A stretch of DNA of 64,000 nucleotides from SLRI01 sp942491185 (lineage in GTDB: Bacteria > Pseudomonadota > Alphaproteobacteria > Geminicoccales > Geminicoccaceae), in the NCBI GenBank assembly GCA_942491185.1, contig CALOAB010000024.1, positions 1 through 64,000 of the forward strand, read 5' to 3'. A model generated the notes under the pieces. It had not been told where the DNA came from. It worked only from the letters and a program-made list of their open reading frames with translations, and searched no databases. A program made the position numbers and the translations under genes. This document shows, piece by piece, positions 35,455-48,197 of this stretch; position 1 is the stretch's first letter; every line of letters starts with the position of its first letter.

Positions 35455-36923
35455 TGCGCCGGCGGCTGCGCTTCCTCCTGGGCCACGACCCGGTCGAGCT
35501 GGAGACCGTCGACCCGACGCTCACCGTGCTCGAATGGCTGCGCCGCCATGCCCATCGCCGCGGCACCAAGGAAGGCTGTGCCGAGGGCGATTGCGGCGCC
35601 TGCAGCGTCATCATCGCCGAGCCGCACGAGAACCGTTTGCGCTACCGGCCGATCAATGCCTGCATTCGCTTCATGGGCACCCTCGACGGCTGCCAGCTGC
35701 TCACGGTCGAGGATCTCAAGGCGCCGGACGGCACGCTGCACCCGGTCCAGCAGGCGATGGTCGAGCAGCACGGCTCGCAATGCGGCTTCTGCACGCCCGG
35801 CATCGTCATGACGCTGGCGGCCCTGCACCACGAGGAGCAGCCCCCCTTCAGCCGCCGCCGGATCGACGACGCGCTCGCCGGCAATCTCTGCCGCTGCACC
35901 GGCTACGGGCCGATCATCGAGGCGGCCAGGACCATGCACGCCACCACAGGCGCCACCGCCCACCTCGTTGCCCGTGAGCCCGAGGTGCTGGCCCAGCTCC
36001 AGGCCTGGCGCGACGGCGCCACGATCGAGGTGGGCCAGGACGGCCGCCGCTTCCTCAGCCCCGGCAGCCTGGACGCCCTGCTCGAGCTCACCGCCGCGCA
36101 TCCCGAGGCCACCATCCTCGCCGGTGCCACCGATGTGGGCTTGTGGGTCACCAAGCAGCACCGCGTGCTCGACCCGGTCATCTGGCTCGGCCGCGTGCCT
36201 GAGCTCGGCACCATCGAGGAGACCGACGCCGCCATCCGCATCGGCGCCGGCGTCTCTTATGCCGACGCGCACGGCCTCATCGCCCGGCTCTGGCCCGAGG
36301 CCGGCGAGCTCAATCGCCGCCTGGGCGCCGAGCAGGTCCGCCATGCCGGCACCATCGGCGGCAATATCGCCAACGGCTCGCCCATCGGCGACAGCCCGCC
36401 CTGGCTGATCGCGGCCGGCGCCACCCTGCATCTGGCGCATCGGGACGGCAGGCGGTCCATGCCGCTCGAGGAGTTCTTCCTGGCCTATGGCAAGCAGGAC
36501 CGCCGCCCGGGCGAGATCGTCGAGGCCGTCACCGTGCCCAAGCCGGCGCCAGGCACCACCCTTCGCTGCTACAAGATCAGCAAGCGCTTCGACCAGGACA
36601 TCTCCGCCGTCTGCGCCGGCATCCAGCTCCGCCACGACGGCCAGCGCATCGAGAGTGCCCGGATCGCCTATGGCGGCATGGCGGCGACGCCCAAGCGCGC
36701 GGCCCATGCCGAGGCAGCGCTCACCGGCGCCCCCTTCACCGAGGCCAGCTTCCGCCGCGCCATGGCGGCCATGGCAGAGGACTTCCAGCCGATCAGCGAC
36801 ATGCGCGCCTCGGCCAGCTACCGGCTGAAGGTGGCGCAAAACTTGCTGCTCAAGGCCTATGTCGAGAGCAGCGACTCCACCACTCTGCGGATCGCCGGCC
36901 AGCGAGAGCCGGTCGATGCCTGA
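35454..36923 (+). CDS. xdhA: Xanthine dehydrogenase small subunit (2Fe-2S and FAD)
   Basis: A 489-residue subunit. The N-terminal ferredoxin domain has EGCAEGDCGACSV, and the second cluster is bound by QCGFCTPG and CRCTGYGPI. The FAD domain follows with LAGATDVGLWVTK near residue 220 and TIGGNIANGSPIGDSPP near residue 300. This is the two-subunit bacterial form in which 2Fe-2S and FAD domains are fused. It starts on the overlap with uraH and its stop overlaps xdhB by 8 bases. Together these oxidise hypoxanthine and xanthine to urate. Confidence 0.94.
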   Translation: MRRRLRFLLGHDPVELETVDPTLTVLEWLRRHAHRRGTKEGCAEGDCGACSVIIAEPHENRLRYRPINACIRFMGTLDGCQLLTVEDLKAPDGTLHPVQQAMVEQHGSQCGFCTPGIVMTLAALHHEEQPPFSRRRIDDALAGNLCRCTGYGPIIEAARTMHATTGATAHLVAREPEVLAQLQAWRDGATIEVGQDGRRFLSPGSLDALLELTAAHPEATILAGATDVGLWVTKQHRVLDPVIWLGRVPELGTIEETDAAIRIGAGVSYADAHGLIARLWPEAGELNRRLGAEQVRHAGTIGGNIANGSPIGDSPPWLIAAGATLHLAHRDGRRSMPLEEFFLAYGKQDRRPGEIVEAVTVPKPAPGTTLRCYKISKRFDQDISAVCAGIQLRHDGQRIESARIAYGGMAATPKRAAHAEAALTGAPFTEASFRRAMAAMAEDFQPISDMRASASYRLKVAQNLLLKAYVESSDSTTLRIAGQREPVDA

Positions 36924-39238
36924 ACCCATCGCCGTCGCCCGGCCCCTCACCCACGACAGCGCCGCCAAGCACGTCGCCGGCGAGGCGGTCTATATCGACG
37001 ACATGCCGGAGCCGGCCCGCTGCCTCGAAGTCTACGTGGCCTGGGCCGAGCGCGCGCATGCCGGGCTCGTGAGCCTCGACCTCGACAAGGTGCGCACGGC
37101 CCCGGGCGTCGCCGCGGTGATCACCACCGCCGACATCCCCGGCACCAACGACATCAGCCCGGTCGGCCGCCACGACGAGCCGGTCTTCGCCACCGACACC
37201 GTCCAGTATTGGGGCCAGGCCCTCTTCGCCGTCGCCGCCGACGACGTCCACACCGCCCGCCGCGCCGCTGGCCTCGCCGAGATCGGTTATGACGACCTGC
37301 CGCCACAGCTCGACGTCGACGCCGCGCGCGCCAAGGAGGACTATGTCTGGCCGCCGGCCCGCTTCGCCCGCGGCGAGGTCGAGGCCGGCCTGGAGCGCGC
37401 CAGCCAGCCGCCTCGACGGCCGGATCAGCATGGGCGGCCAGGACCATTTCTACCTCGAGGGCCAGGTCGCTCTGGCCATCCCCGGCGAGGACGGCGACAT
37501 GACCGTCTTCAGCTCCACCCAGCACCCGTCCGAGGTGCAGCACATGGTGGCGCACGTGCTGGGCGTCCCGTCCAATGCCGTCACGGTCGAGGTCCGGCGC
37601 ATGGGCGGCGGCTTCGGCGGCAAGGAGAGCCAGTGCAACCTCTTCGCCTGCATCGCCGCCCTTGCCGCGCGCAAGACCGGCCGCCCGGCCAAGTGCCGGC
37701 TGGACCGCGACGACGACATGATCATGACCGGCAAGCGCCACGACTTCGCCGTCGACTACAAGATCGGCTTCGACGCCGACGGCCGTATCGAGGCGGTCGA
37801 CATGCACTTCGCCTCGCGCTGCGGCTACTCGGCCGACCTCTCCGGCCCGATCAACGACCGCGCCCTCTTCCACGCCGACAATTGCTACTTCTACCCCGAC
37901 GTGGCGCTGGTCTGTCACCCGTGCCGGACCAACATGGTCTCGGCCACGGCGTTCAGGGGCTTCGGCGGTCCGCAGGGCATGGTGGCGGCCGAGCGGCTGA
38001 TCGAGGAGATCGCCATCGCCACCGGCCTCGATCCGCTGGAGGTGCGCAAGCGCAACTTCTACGGGTCCGGCGAGCGGGCCGTCACGCCCTACCACATGAC
38101 CATCGAGGACAATGTCATCGAGCGGGTCGTCGGCGAATGCGAAGCCGACAGCGACTACGGGCGCCGCCGCGACGCCATCCGCCGCTTCAATGAAGAGAAC
38201 CGCTGGCAGAAGAAGGGCCTGGCGCTCACCCCGCTCAAGTTCGGCATCTCGTTTACCATGACCGCCTACAACCAGGCCGGTGCCTTGATCCACATCTACA
38301 AGGACGGCTCGATCCACCTGAACCACGGCGGCACCGAGATGGGCCAGGGCCTGTTCGTCAAGGTGGCCCAGGTGGTGGCCGAGGAGCTCCAGCTCCCCCT
38401 CGACCGGATCAAGATCACCGCCACGACGACGGCCAAGGTGCCCAACACCTCGGCCACCGCCGCCTCCTCCGGCTCCGACCTCAACGGCATGGCAGCCCAA
38501 GCCGCGGCGCGCACGCTCAAGGACCGGCTCACCGCCTTCGCCGCCGAGCAGCACCAGGCGGAGCCCGCCGAGGTCCAGTGGCTGGCCGGCCGGATCGCCG
38601 TCAAGGGCAACGACATCGCCTTCGACCAGCTCGTCCACGACGCCTACATGGCCAGGATCTCGCTCTCCGCCACCGGCTTCTACAAGACGCCCGAAATCCA
38701 CTGGGACCGCGCAGCAGGCCGCGGCAAGCCCTTCTACTACTTCGCCTATGGCGCCGCCTGCAGCGAGGTCACCATCGACACGCTCACCGGCGAATACCGG
38801 GTCGATCGGGTCGACATCGTCCACGACGTCGGCAAGTCGCTCAACCCCGCCATCGACAAGGGCCAGATCGAGGGCGGCTTCATCCAGGGCATGGGCTGGC
38901 TCACCACCGAGGAGCTGGTCTGGGACGACCAGGGCCGGCTCCGAACCCACGCGCCCAGCACCTACAAGATCCCGACCTGCGCCGACCGCCCCGAGATCCT
39001 CAACATCCGCCTCCTGGAGAACGAGAACCCCAAGGCCACCATCCACCGCTCCAAGGCCGTGGGCGAGCCCCCCATCATGCTCGCCATCTCCGTCTGGCAG
39101 GCCCTCTCCGACGCCGTGGCATCCACCGCCGACCACCAGCACCCGGCAAGGCTCGACCCACCGGCCACGCCCGAGAAGGTGCTGATGGCGATCGAGCGGC
39201 TGGCCGAGCTGACGACGTCTCAGGAGGCTGCCGAATGA
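36916..39238 (+). CDS. xdhB: Xanthine dehydrogenase large Mo-subunit, with a 1-base frameshift
   Basis: The molybdopterin subunit, about 773 residues when corrected. The Mo-cofactor segments include GGQDHFYLEGQ, GGGFGGKE, FRGFGGPQGM with the substrate-binding Arg, and GEPPIMLAISVW with the catalytic Glu near the C-terminus. Between the N-terminal frame (to RGEVEAGLERA) and the rest (from RLDGRISMG) there is one extra base at about 37401-37411, which puts the two parts in different frames. The correction is not in a long mononucleotide run, so error or mutation is possible. The stop overlaps the ATG of a decayed nuclease gene. Confidence 0.9.
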
Positions 39239-39969
39239 CGGTCGGGGCAAAAGGACGCTCTCTCGAGCTCTACTTCATCGACGGCAAGCCCGACGGCACC
39301 TGATGAGCCGAGGTCTTCAACTGGACACGGCCATGTGCTGATGGACGCCGACGCAAATCACCGCGGCACTTCGGCAGTACAGAAGCCCGCTATACGGGTG
39401 TTTACTTATTGATCGGCGATAAGGAGGGCGAGGCCTGCGCATATTTTGGCGAAGGCGAAGACATCAGCGACCGCATCCGTAATCATGACACAAAACGGGA
39501 CTGGTGGAGCAGCGCTATTCTGGTCACATCAGCCGCCAACAATCTCAACAAAGCACACGTCAAGTATCTTGAAGCCCGCCTGATCGAAGAAGCTCGTGGT
39601 GTTGGCAAGGTTGTGCTCGATAACGGCACTACCCCGGCGCGACCAAGCCTGTCTGAGGCTGCGCAGGCGAATATGGAGGGTTTTCTCGATTATCTGCTGA
39701 TGGTCTTGCCGGCGCTTCGCATAGATATTTTCCTGCGCACGACTCGACTCCCGCACAAGCGGCGGCGACCACAAACCCGTCTCCGAAGCGCCAACGTTCG
39801 AGCTTCGACAACAAGAAGCATGGCCTATCCCGCCGTGTGCTCGCTCGGAAGACGGGGAATTCGATCGTGGAAGCTGGCTCGCTGGCGCGTGCCGCCTGGG
39901 CAGGCCAGGGAAGCGAGGACACAGGCTATGCACAGCTTCATTCCGAGCTACGAAAGATGGGCGTGCTAA
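39235..39969 (+). pseudogene. Decayed GIY-YIG nuclease family (DUF4357-type) gene
   Basis: The ATG at 39235 overlaps the xdhB stop and reads GRSLELYFIDGKPDG, the usual start of this family, before a TGA at 39301. The family sequence continues in other frames: AEVFNWT, then the VLM strand, then a GIY-YIG-like core (LLIGDKEGEACAYFGEGEDI) and ANNLNKAHVKYLEARLI. The last part (after 39750) drifts out of frame again. At least four indels are visible. The stretch from 39970 to 40177 keeps only fragments. Unlike the single indels elsewhere, this number points to genuine decay. Confidence 0.75.
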
Positions 39970-40177
39970 AGCCAAACCGGACGTAACTGCGGGTTCGCCG
40001 GCAGAACTACGCGTTCACGAGGACCCAGCGCGGCGCACCAGTCATATGGCCGCCTTCAATCTGCGCTGTTCAGGCGGCCTGGGCATGGTCCAGTCGCGAT
40101 GCGAACTACGGCATACCGACCAATGTCGATCGTTTAGAAGGCTGGATCGTCGACCAGAGCCTCTACGAGGCCGCCAC

Positions 40178-41008
40178 ATGAGCGAAGCCCTCGCCGCCGC
40201 CATCGCCGCCATCGACCGCGCCGAGCCCGCGATCCTGGTCGAGGTGATCGACGCGCTCGGCTCGACCCCGCGCGAGGCCGGCACGCTGATGCTGGTGACC
40301 GAGACCGCCATCGCCGGCACCATCGGCGGCGGCGAGCTGGAATGGCGCGCCATCGAGCGCGCCCGGGAAGCACTGGCCGGTGAGCCGATCCCTGAGCGCC
40401 TGCAGCTCCCCTTGGGCCCTGCCCTCCAGCAATGCTGCGGCGGCCACGTCACCCTGTCGCTGCAGCACCTCGCCCCGACCGATCGCAGCGGCCTCGCCGA
40501 GCGCCTCGAAACATGGCGCACGGAGCTGCCCCGCATCGTCCTTTTCGGCGCCGGCCATGTCGGCCAGGCCCTGGTTCGGGCACTGACACCGCTCCCCTGC
40601 CGCGTCCGCTGGCTCGACAGCCGGCCGGGCCTCTTTCCGGCCAAGCTCGACGCCACGATCGAGGCCGAGACCATCCCCGATCCCGCCGCCATCACGACCG
40701 ACCCGACCGACCTCGTCCTCGTCATGACCCACAGCCACGCGCTCGATCTCGCCATCGTCGAGGCCCGCCTCCGGGCCCAGGACTTCGCCTGGCTCGGGCT
40801 CATCGGCTCGGCCACCAAGCGGCGGCGCTTCGAGAGCCAGCTCAGGGCCAGCGGCGTCCCGGCCGAGCGCCTGGAACGCCTCGTCTGCCCGATCGGGCTC
40901 GCCTCCATCCGCGGCAAGGAGCCGGCCGTCATCGCCGCCTCGGTCACGGCCCAACTGCTCACCGTCAGCGAAGCGCTCCGAAAGGGCAAAGCGTTGCAGC
41001 GACCTTGA
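40178..41008 (+). CDS. xdhC: XdhC, xanthine dehydrogenase accessory protein
   Basis: A 276-residue Mo-cofactor chaperone that protects and inserts sulfurated molybdopterin into XdhB. The N-terminal domain has GTIGGGELEWRAIE and the conserved QQCCGG Cys pair. The C-terminal Rossmann domain begins IVLFGAGHVGQALVRAL and has the GLIGSATKRRRFE segment. The ATG at 40178 overlaps the stop of an unrecognised short upstream frame (ATGA). The 208 bases between the pseudogene and this gene contain no other gene. Confidence 0.92.
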   Translation: MSEALAAAIAAIDRAEPAILVEVIDALGSTPREAGTLMLVTETAIAGTIGGGELEWRAIERAREALAGEPIPERLQLPLGPALQQCCGGHVTLSLQHLAPTDRSGLAERLETWRTELPRIVLFGAGHVGQALVRALTPLPCRVRWLDSRPGLFPAKLDATIEAETIPDPAAITTDPTDLVLVMTHSHALDLAIVEARLRAQDFAWLGLIGSATKRRRFESQLRASGVPAERLERLVCPIGLASIRGKEPAVIAASVTAQLLTVSEALRKGKALQRP

Positions 41009-41038
41009 AGAACGTCGCTTGAGGAAGAAAGGCGCCTG

Positions 41039-42584
<1,546 letters not shown>

Positions 42585-42592
<8 letters not shown>

Positions 42593-43676
42593 GCTCGAGC
42601 CCCGCGCCCAGCTCAGCCCGGCCATGCGCTGGCTGACCCCGCCCTTGGCCGTCCTGCTCACCGTCCTTGCCGGCGCCGTCCTCTTCGCCGCCATGGGCTA
42701 CGACCCGGTCAGCTCGCTCACCGCCTTCTTCATCCAGCCCTTGAGCAGCGCCTACGGCCTGGCCGAGCTGGGTGTGAAGGCAACGCCCTTGATCCTCATC
42801 GCCGTGGGCCTCGCCGTGGGCTTTCGCGCCGGCATCTGGAACATCGGTGCGGAGGGCCAGCTGACGCTCGGTGCCCTTGCCGGCGGCTCGGTCGGGCTCT
42901 TGTTCTATGGCCAGGAGGGCTGGCACATCCTGCCCTTGATGATGATCGCATCCGTCATCGGCGGCATGGCCTGGGCCGCCATCCCGGCCTTCCTCAAGGC
43001 CCGCTTCGACGTCAACGAGATCCTGGTCAGCCTGATGCTCACCTATGTGGGCCTGCTGCTCTTGAGCGCGCTCATCTACGGACCCTTGAAGAGCCCCGAG
43101 GGCTTCGGCTTTCCGGAATCCCGGATGTTCTCACCCTCAGCCCAGCTGCCCAATATCCTGGCCGGCACGCGGCTGCATTTCGGCACCATCATCACCGGCG
43201 TCATCGTCCTCGCCTTCTGGTTCATCATGAGCCGCACGCTTTTCGGCTTCCAGGTGACGGTGATCGGCCAGGCCCCGGCAGCGGCGCGCTTTGCCGGCTT
43301 CTCGCGCTCTAGGATGATCTGGACCAGCATGCTGCTCGGCGGCGGTCTCGCCGGCCTCGCCGGGCTCTTCGAGGTGGCGGGCCCGATCGGCCAGATCGTG
43401 CCGACCATCTCGCCGGGCTACGGCTTCACCGCGATCATCGTGGCCTTTCTCGGCCGGCTGCATCCCGTCGGCTGCGTCTTCGCCGGGCTGCTCGTCGCAC
43501 TCTCCTATCTCGGCGGCGAGAACGCGCAGATCACCGTCGGCATGCCGCAGGCCGTGACCGGGGTCTTCCAGGGCATGCTGCTCTTCTTCCTCCTCGCATC
43601 CGACGTCCTCGTCCGCTACCGGCTGCGCTTCGGCCGGCCAGTGGTAGCGCCTAGCCAAGCCGCAGGGAGGAGCTGA
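42585..43676 (+). CDS. ABC transporter permease, nucleoside/BMP type
   Basis: A 363-residue permease of the BPD_transp_2 class (about 9-10 helices). The conserved loop GIWNIGAEGQLTLGA identifies it as the longer of the two nucleoside permeases, followed by VNEILVSLMLTY. It pairs with the shorter permease 4 bases downstream. Each such transporter uses one of each kind. Confidence 0.88.
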
Positions 43677-43680
43677 GCCG

Positions 43681-44604
43681 ATGGACGCAACCGTAGCCCT
43701 GCTTGCCGCCGTCATCGTCGCCTCCACGCCGCTGCTCTACGCCGCCGTGGGCGAGCTCGTCGCCGAGCGCTCGGGCGTGCTCAATCTCGGCGTCGAGGGC
43801 ATGATGCTGGCCGGCGCCGTCACCGGCTTTGCCGTCACGCTCACCACCGGCAGCCACCTGATCGGCATCGCGGCCGCCGCCATCGCCGGCGCCGGCATGG
43901 CGCTGGTCTTCGCCGTCCTCACGCTCTCGCTGATGGCGAACCAGGTGGCGACCGGCCTCGCACTCACCATCTTCGGCGTCGGCCTCTCGGCCCTCGTCGG
44001 CTCCGGCTTCGTCGGCACGCCCGTGGCAGCGCTGCCCGAGCTCGACATCCCGGGCATCAGCGACCTGCCGATCATCGGCCCGCTCTTCCTCAGCCACGAC
44101 ATCCTGGTCTATGGCGCCGTGGTCCTCACGCTTGTCGTCGCCTGGTTCCTGGCCAAGACCCGGGGCGGCATGATCCTGCGCGCCGTCGGCGAGAACCACG
44201 AGGCCGCGCACGGGCTCGGCTACAACGTCATCCGCATCCGCTATTTGGCCGTCCTCTTCGGCGGCTTGTGCGCCGGGCTGGGCGGCGCCTTCCTCTCGAT
44301 CGCCTACACGCCCATGTGGATCGAGCAGATGACCGCGGGCCGCGGCTGGATCGCCCTGGCACTGGTCGTCTTCGCCGCCTGGCGGCCGCTCCGCGTCCTG
44401 GTCGGCGCCTATCTCTTCGGCGGCGTCACCATCCTCCAGCTCCACGCCCAGGGCCTCGGCCTCTTCGCCGTGCCGTCCCAGGTCATGTCGATGCTGCCCT
44501 ACATCGCCACCATCATCGTGCTGGTCGTCATCTCCATCGGCCCCTGGAAAGCCCGCCTGCAGGCCCCCGCCTGCCTCGGCCGACCGTTCCTGCCGACGAA
44601 CTGA
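43681..44604 (+). CDS. ABC transporter permease, nucleoside/BMP type
   Basis: A 307-residue second permease. The matching family loop is GVLNLGVEGMMLAGA near residue 37, and a later segment (GENHEAAHGLGYNV) is conserved in this subunit. A GGAGG-like site lies about 10 bases before the ATG. It completes the membrane channel. The BMP gene follows after 185 bases without a gene. Confidence 0.88.
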   Translation: MDATVALLAAVIVASTPLLYAAVGELVAERSGVLNLGVEGMMLAGAVTGFAVTLTTGSHLIGIAAAAIAGAGMALVFAVLTLSLMANQVATGLALTIFGVGLSALVGSGFVGTPVAALPELDIPGISDLPIIGPLFLSHDILVYGAVVLTLVVAWFLAKTRGGMILRAVGENHEAAHGLGYNVIRIRYLAVLFGGLCAGLGGAFLSIAYTPMWIEQMTAGRGWIALALVVFAAWRPLRVLVGAYLFGGVTILQLHAQGLGLFAVPSQVMSMLPYIATIIVLVVISIGPWKARLQAPACLGRPFLPTN

Positions 44605-44789
44605 GGCCTGCACGGATTCGGGCGCCGCACAACTGCCGGGCGGCGCAACGATGGACGGTGCATGACCGAAGGCTGAACTCTGTCACGGCGCGGCAACAAA
44701 CCCTTGCCAGCACTCCGATCGCGCGACATGTTGCGCCGCAACAGAGCCGGCGATGCGCGCTCCGGCCAACCAGCCTCGAGAGGTCGCCC

Positions 44790-45872
44790 ATGCTGCTTCG
44801 TCCCAGCCGTCGCCTGCTCCTCGGCACCGCCGCCGCCGGTGTCGCCAGCCTCGCCATGCCCCGCCTGGTCCGGGCGCAAAAGGACCATGTCCGCGCCGCC
44901 TTCGTCTATGTCGGGCCGATCGGTGATCACGGCTGGACCTACCGCCACGATGTCGGCCGCCGGGACCTGGAAGCCGCGCTGGGCGACAAGGTGAGCACCA
45001 CCTATGTCGAGAACGTGGCCGAGGGCCCGGACGCCGAGCGCGTCATCCGCCAGCTCGCCGCCGACGGCAACGACATCATCTTCACGACCTCCTTCGGCTT
45101 CATGAACCCGACGGTCAGGGTCGCCCAGCAGTTCCCCGACGTGATGTTCGAGCACTGCACCGGCTACCAGACCGCCCCCAACCTCGCCGTCTACAATGCC
45201 CGCTTCCACGAGGGCCGCGCCGTGATCGGCACGATCGCCGGCCACGTGTCGGAGAGCGGCATCGTCGGCTATATCGGCTCGTTCCCGATTCCCGAGGTGG
45301 TCATGGGCATCAACGCCTTCCAGCTCGCCGCGCGCAAGGTCAACCCGGACATGGAGGTCCGGGTCATCTGGGTGAACTCCTGGTACGATCCGGGCCGCGA
45401 GGCCGAGGCGGCCGCCACGCTCGCCGACCAGGGTGCCGACATCATCAGCCAGCACACCGACAGCCCGGCAGCCTTGCAGGTCGCCGAGGAGCGCGGCATC
45501 CACGCCTTCGGCCAGGCCTCCGACATGAGCGCCTTCGCGCCCACGGCCCAGCTCACCGCCATCGTCGACAATTGGAGCCCGCATTACATCGCGCGCTGCC
45601 AGGCGCTGCTCGATGGCACCTGGGAGACCCAGAACGTCTGGCACGGGCTGATCGACGGCGAGGTGGAGATCGCCCCCTACAACAAGAGCCTTTCCGAGGA
45701 CGTGGTCGCTGCCGCCGAGGCCGTCCGCGAGGGCATCATCGCCGGCACGCTCGACCCCTTCGCCGGGCCGATCACCGACCAGGCAGGCGAGCTCCGCGTG
45801 CCCGAGGGCGAGGCGCTCGACGACGCCGCGCTGCTCTCGATGGACTGGTACGTCGAGGGCGTGCAGGCCTGA
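44790..45872 (+). CDS. BMP family substrate-binding protein of the ABC transporter
   Basis: A 360-residue periplasmic binding protein. The N-terminus RRLLLGTAAAGVASLAMPRLVRAQ has twin Arg and a hydrophobic core, indicating export, possibly by Tat. The mature domain starts VRAAFVYVGPIGDHGWT, typical of the BMP (PnrA-like) family, which binds purine nucleosides or nucleobases. With xdhABC and uraH around it, xanthine, hypoxanthine or a purine nucleoside is the likely ligand; this is inference. Confidence 0.85.
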   Translation: MLLRPSRRLLLGTAAAGVASLAMPRLVRAQKDHVRAAFVYVGPIGDHGWTYRHDVGRRDLEAALGDKVSTTYVENVAEGPDAERVIRQLAADGNDIIFTTSFGFMNPTVRVAQQFPDVMFEHCTGYQTAPNLAVYNARFHEGRAVIGTIAGHVSESGIVGYIGSFPIPEVVMGINAFQLAARKVNPDMEVRVIWVNSWYDPGREAEAAATLADQGADIISQHTDSPAALQVAEERGIHAFGQASDMSAFAPTAQLTAIVDNWSPHYIARCQALLDGTWETQNVWHGLIDGEVEIAPYNKSLSEDVVAAAEAVREGIIAGTLDPFAGPITDQAGELRVPEGEALDDAALLSMDWYVEGVQA

Positions 45873-45884
45873 CACGCCAGGCGA

Positions 45885-45916
45885 CAAGCCGGGCGTCCAC
45901 CTGACGCCCCGGCTTG
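45885..45916 (+). terminator. Hairpin after the BMP gene, probable operon end
   Basis: CAAGCCGGGCGTC (45885-45897) pairs with GACGCCCCGGCTTG (45903-45916), with one bulged C. It is 13 bases after the BMP stop and very stable. There is no T-run after it, so it may work with Rho or protect the 3' end rather than terminate alone. Confidence 0.55.
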
Positions 45917-46037
45917 CCAATACCCTGGGCTTGTGCGACGGAACGCCGATTGTGGCGTGCGGCTTCCGGCCGCAACGACGAGCACAAGCTTGCAGGCCTG
46001 ACCACACCGAGCTGTGGATGGCCACCGGAGTATCGGC

Positions 46038-48191
46038 ATGTCCTGGCTACGCATGACGGTCCTGCTGCTGGTTCTGGCGCTTCATGCGCCTGCCCACGCA
46101 CAGACCGCCGACGGCACCACCACCCCACGGCGCCACCCGCCGACGTCGAGCAGCTGATCCGCCTGCTTGCCGAGCCGGAGGTGCAGGGCTGGCTAGCTGA
46201 GCAGGTGCCCGGCGCTGCGTCTGGTCAGACGGCTGCCGCACGTCCGGCAGCCGACGAGCCGCTGCTGGAGCGCGATATCGAGGAGATCGAGGCCGCGCTG
46301 CCCAGCGTCCGGTTCGGCGACGGCGTCAAGCGCTGGCATGCCCATCGAGACGCCCTGATCACCGCGTTGCCGCGCCTGCCGGGCGATCTCGCGAACGGCC
46401 TTCGAGCGCCTGCGGACCGACGCCACGGATGGCGGCCTCTTGATCGTCATCGGCCTGGTCGTCTTCTTCGTCGCCGCCGGCTACGCCGCCGAATGGGCCT
46501 TCACCCGGTTGACCCGCCAGCTGCGCCGTCGCGTGCTCACCGCCGACGAGACCACGGTCAAGGAGCGGCTGCAGAAGCTCGGCCTCAGATTCGCCCTCGT
46601 GCTGGGCACCGTCATCGCCTTCGCCGCCGCCAGCCTCGGCGTCTTCGTGATGATCGACCTGCCGCCGCTGATCCGCGAGGTGGCCGGCATCTTCCTCTTC
46701 GCCGCCATCCTCTCGCGGCTGATCCACTATGTCTGCCAGCTGGTCCTGGCGCCGGGAGCGCCGACCCGGCGGGTGCTGCCGGTCGATGATGCAACAGCGT
46801 CCTTCTGGACGAACAGGCTCAGGGCCTTCACCTTGATCTTCCTCTTCGGCTGGGCCGTGGCCACCAGCCTGATCAAGATGGGCCTGCCAGCGCCGCAGCC
46901 GACGATCATCGCCTATCTCTTCGGCCTCGGCCTGCTGGCCGTTGCGATCGACGCCGTCTGGAACCGGCCTGGCCGTGCGGTCGGCGGTAGCTCCGCTTCG
47001 GCCATCGCCTGGACCGCCTACGCCGGCCTCGTCTACCTGCTCTGGTTCATGGCCGCCAAGCCGGCGATGTGGCTCGCCATCACGGCCGCGGTGCTGCCGC
47101 TCGCCATCAAGATCGTGAGCGCTGCCGTCGACAACCTGCTCCGGCCGATCGGCCAGGAGGTGCAGACCGAGGGGCCGCCGAGCGTGCTGGCCGCCGCCAT
47201 CGAGCGCGGTGCTCGGGCACTGCTGATCATCGCCGCCGCCTGGTTCCTGACCTGGGCCTGGGACATCGACGCCGCCGCCTTCTTCAGCGAGGACGCCAAC
47301 ACCAGCCCGCTGGCGGTGGCGCTCTTGAACATCGCGATCATCGTCATCGTCGTCGACTTCGCCTGGCATGTCGGACGCACCGCCATCGACCGCTATATCG
47401 CCGAAGCGGTTGTCGACGAGGAGGTGCCGCCCGAGGAGGCCAGGCGCCGGGCGCGCATCAGGACGCTGCTGCCGATCGGCCGCAACATCATGCAGATCGT
47501 GCTGCTGCTGGTCGCGATCTTGATGGTCCTCTCGTCCCTGGGCGTGCAGATAGCCCCCCTCGTCGCCGGTGCCGGCGTGGTCGGCGTGGCCATCGGCTTC
47601 GGTGCGCAGACCCTGGTCAAGGACATCGTGGCCGGCATGTTCTATCTGCTCGACGACGCCTTTCGGATCGGCGAGTACGTCATCGCCGGCAGCTACAAGG
47701 GCACGGTGGAGAGCTTCTCGCTGCGCTCGATCAAGCTCCGCCACCATCGCGGACCGCTGTTCACCGTGCCGTTCGGCGAGCTGGGCGCCATCCAGAACGC
47801 CAGCCGCGACTGGGTCATCGTCAAGATGTCCTTCCGGGTGCCGTTCGACACCGATCTCGTGAAGCTGAAGAAGGTGATCAAGCAGGTCAGCGCCCAGATC
47901 ATGGAGGACCCGGAGCTGGCGGCCGGCATCCTCGAGCCGCTGAAGTCGCAGGGTGCGGACGACATCTCCGACAGCGGCATCCTCATCCGGCTCAAGTTCA
48001 TGGCGATCCCCGGCAAGCAGTTCACGGTCCGCCGCGCCGCCAACGCGCTGATCAAGAAGGCCTTCGCCGAGAACGGCATCGAGTTCGCCTTCCCGACCGT
48101 CCGGGTCGCCGGCGACGCCGACGATGCCGCCGCCGCCAAGGCATCGATCGATGCCAAGGCCCTGGCCGACGCCAGCCAGGCGGCCGAGTAG
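46038..48191 (+). CDS. Mechanosensitive channel (MscS family) with periplasmic N-terminus, two frameshifts
   Basis: Corrected length about 717 residues. The start MSWLRMTVLLLVLALHAPAHAQ is a signal peptide. A periplasmic helical region (VEQLIRLLAEPEVQGWL) is followed by multiple membrane segments and the MscS core. In the core, GVVGVAIGFGAQTLVKD gives the pore-lining helix, and FRIGEYVIAG and the IKLRHHRGPLFTVPFGELG strand form the beta domain. The frame is lost in a C-run at 46123-46126 (one C too few) and again at 46397-46398 (one G too many). Each repair joins the family sequence properly. It releases solutes under osmotic downshock. Confidence 0.82.
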
Positions 48192-48197
48192 CCAGGC

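Noticed and set aside
37154..39250. 698-codon ORF antisense to xdhB
   Set aside because: The xdhB motifs on the plus strand are unambiguous and the antisense translation lacks domains.
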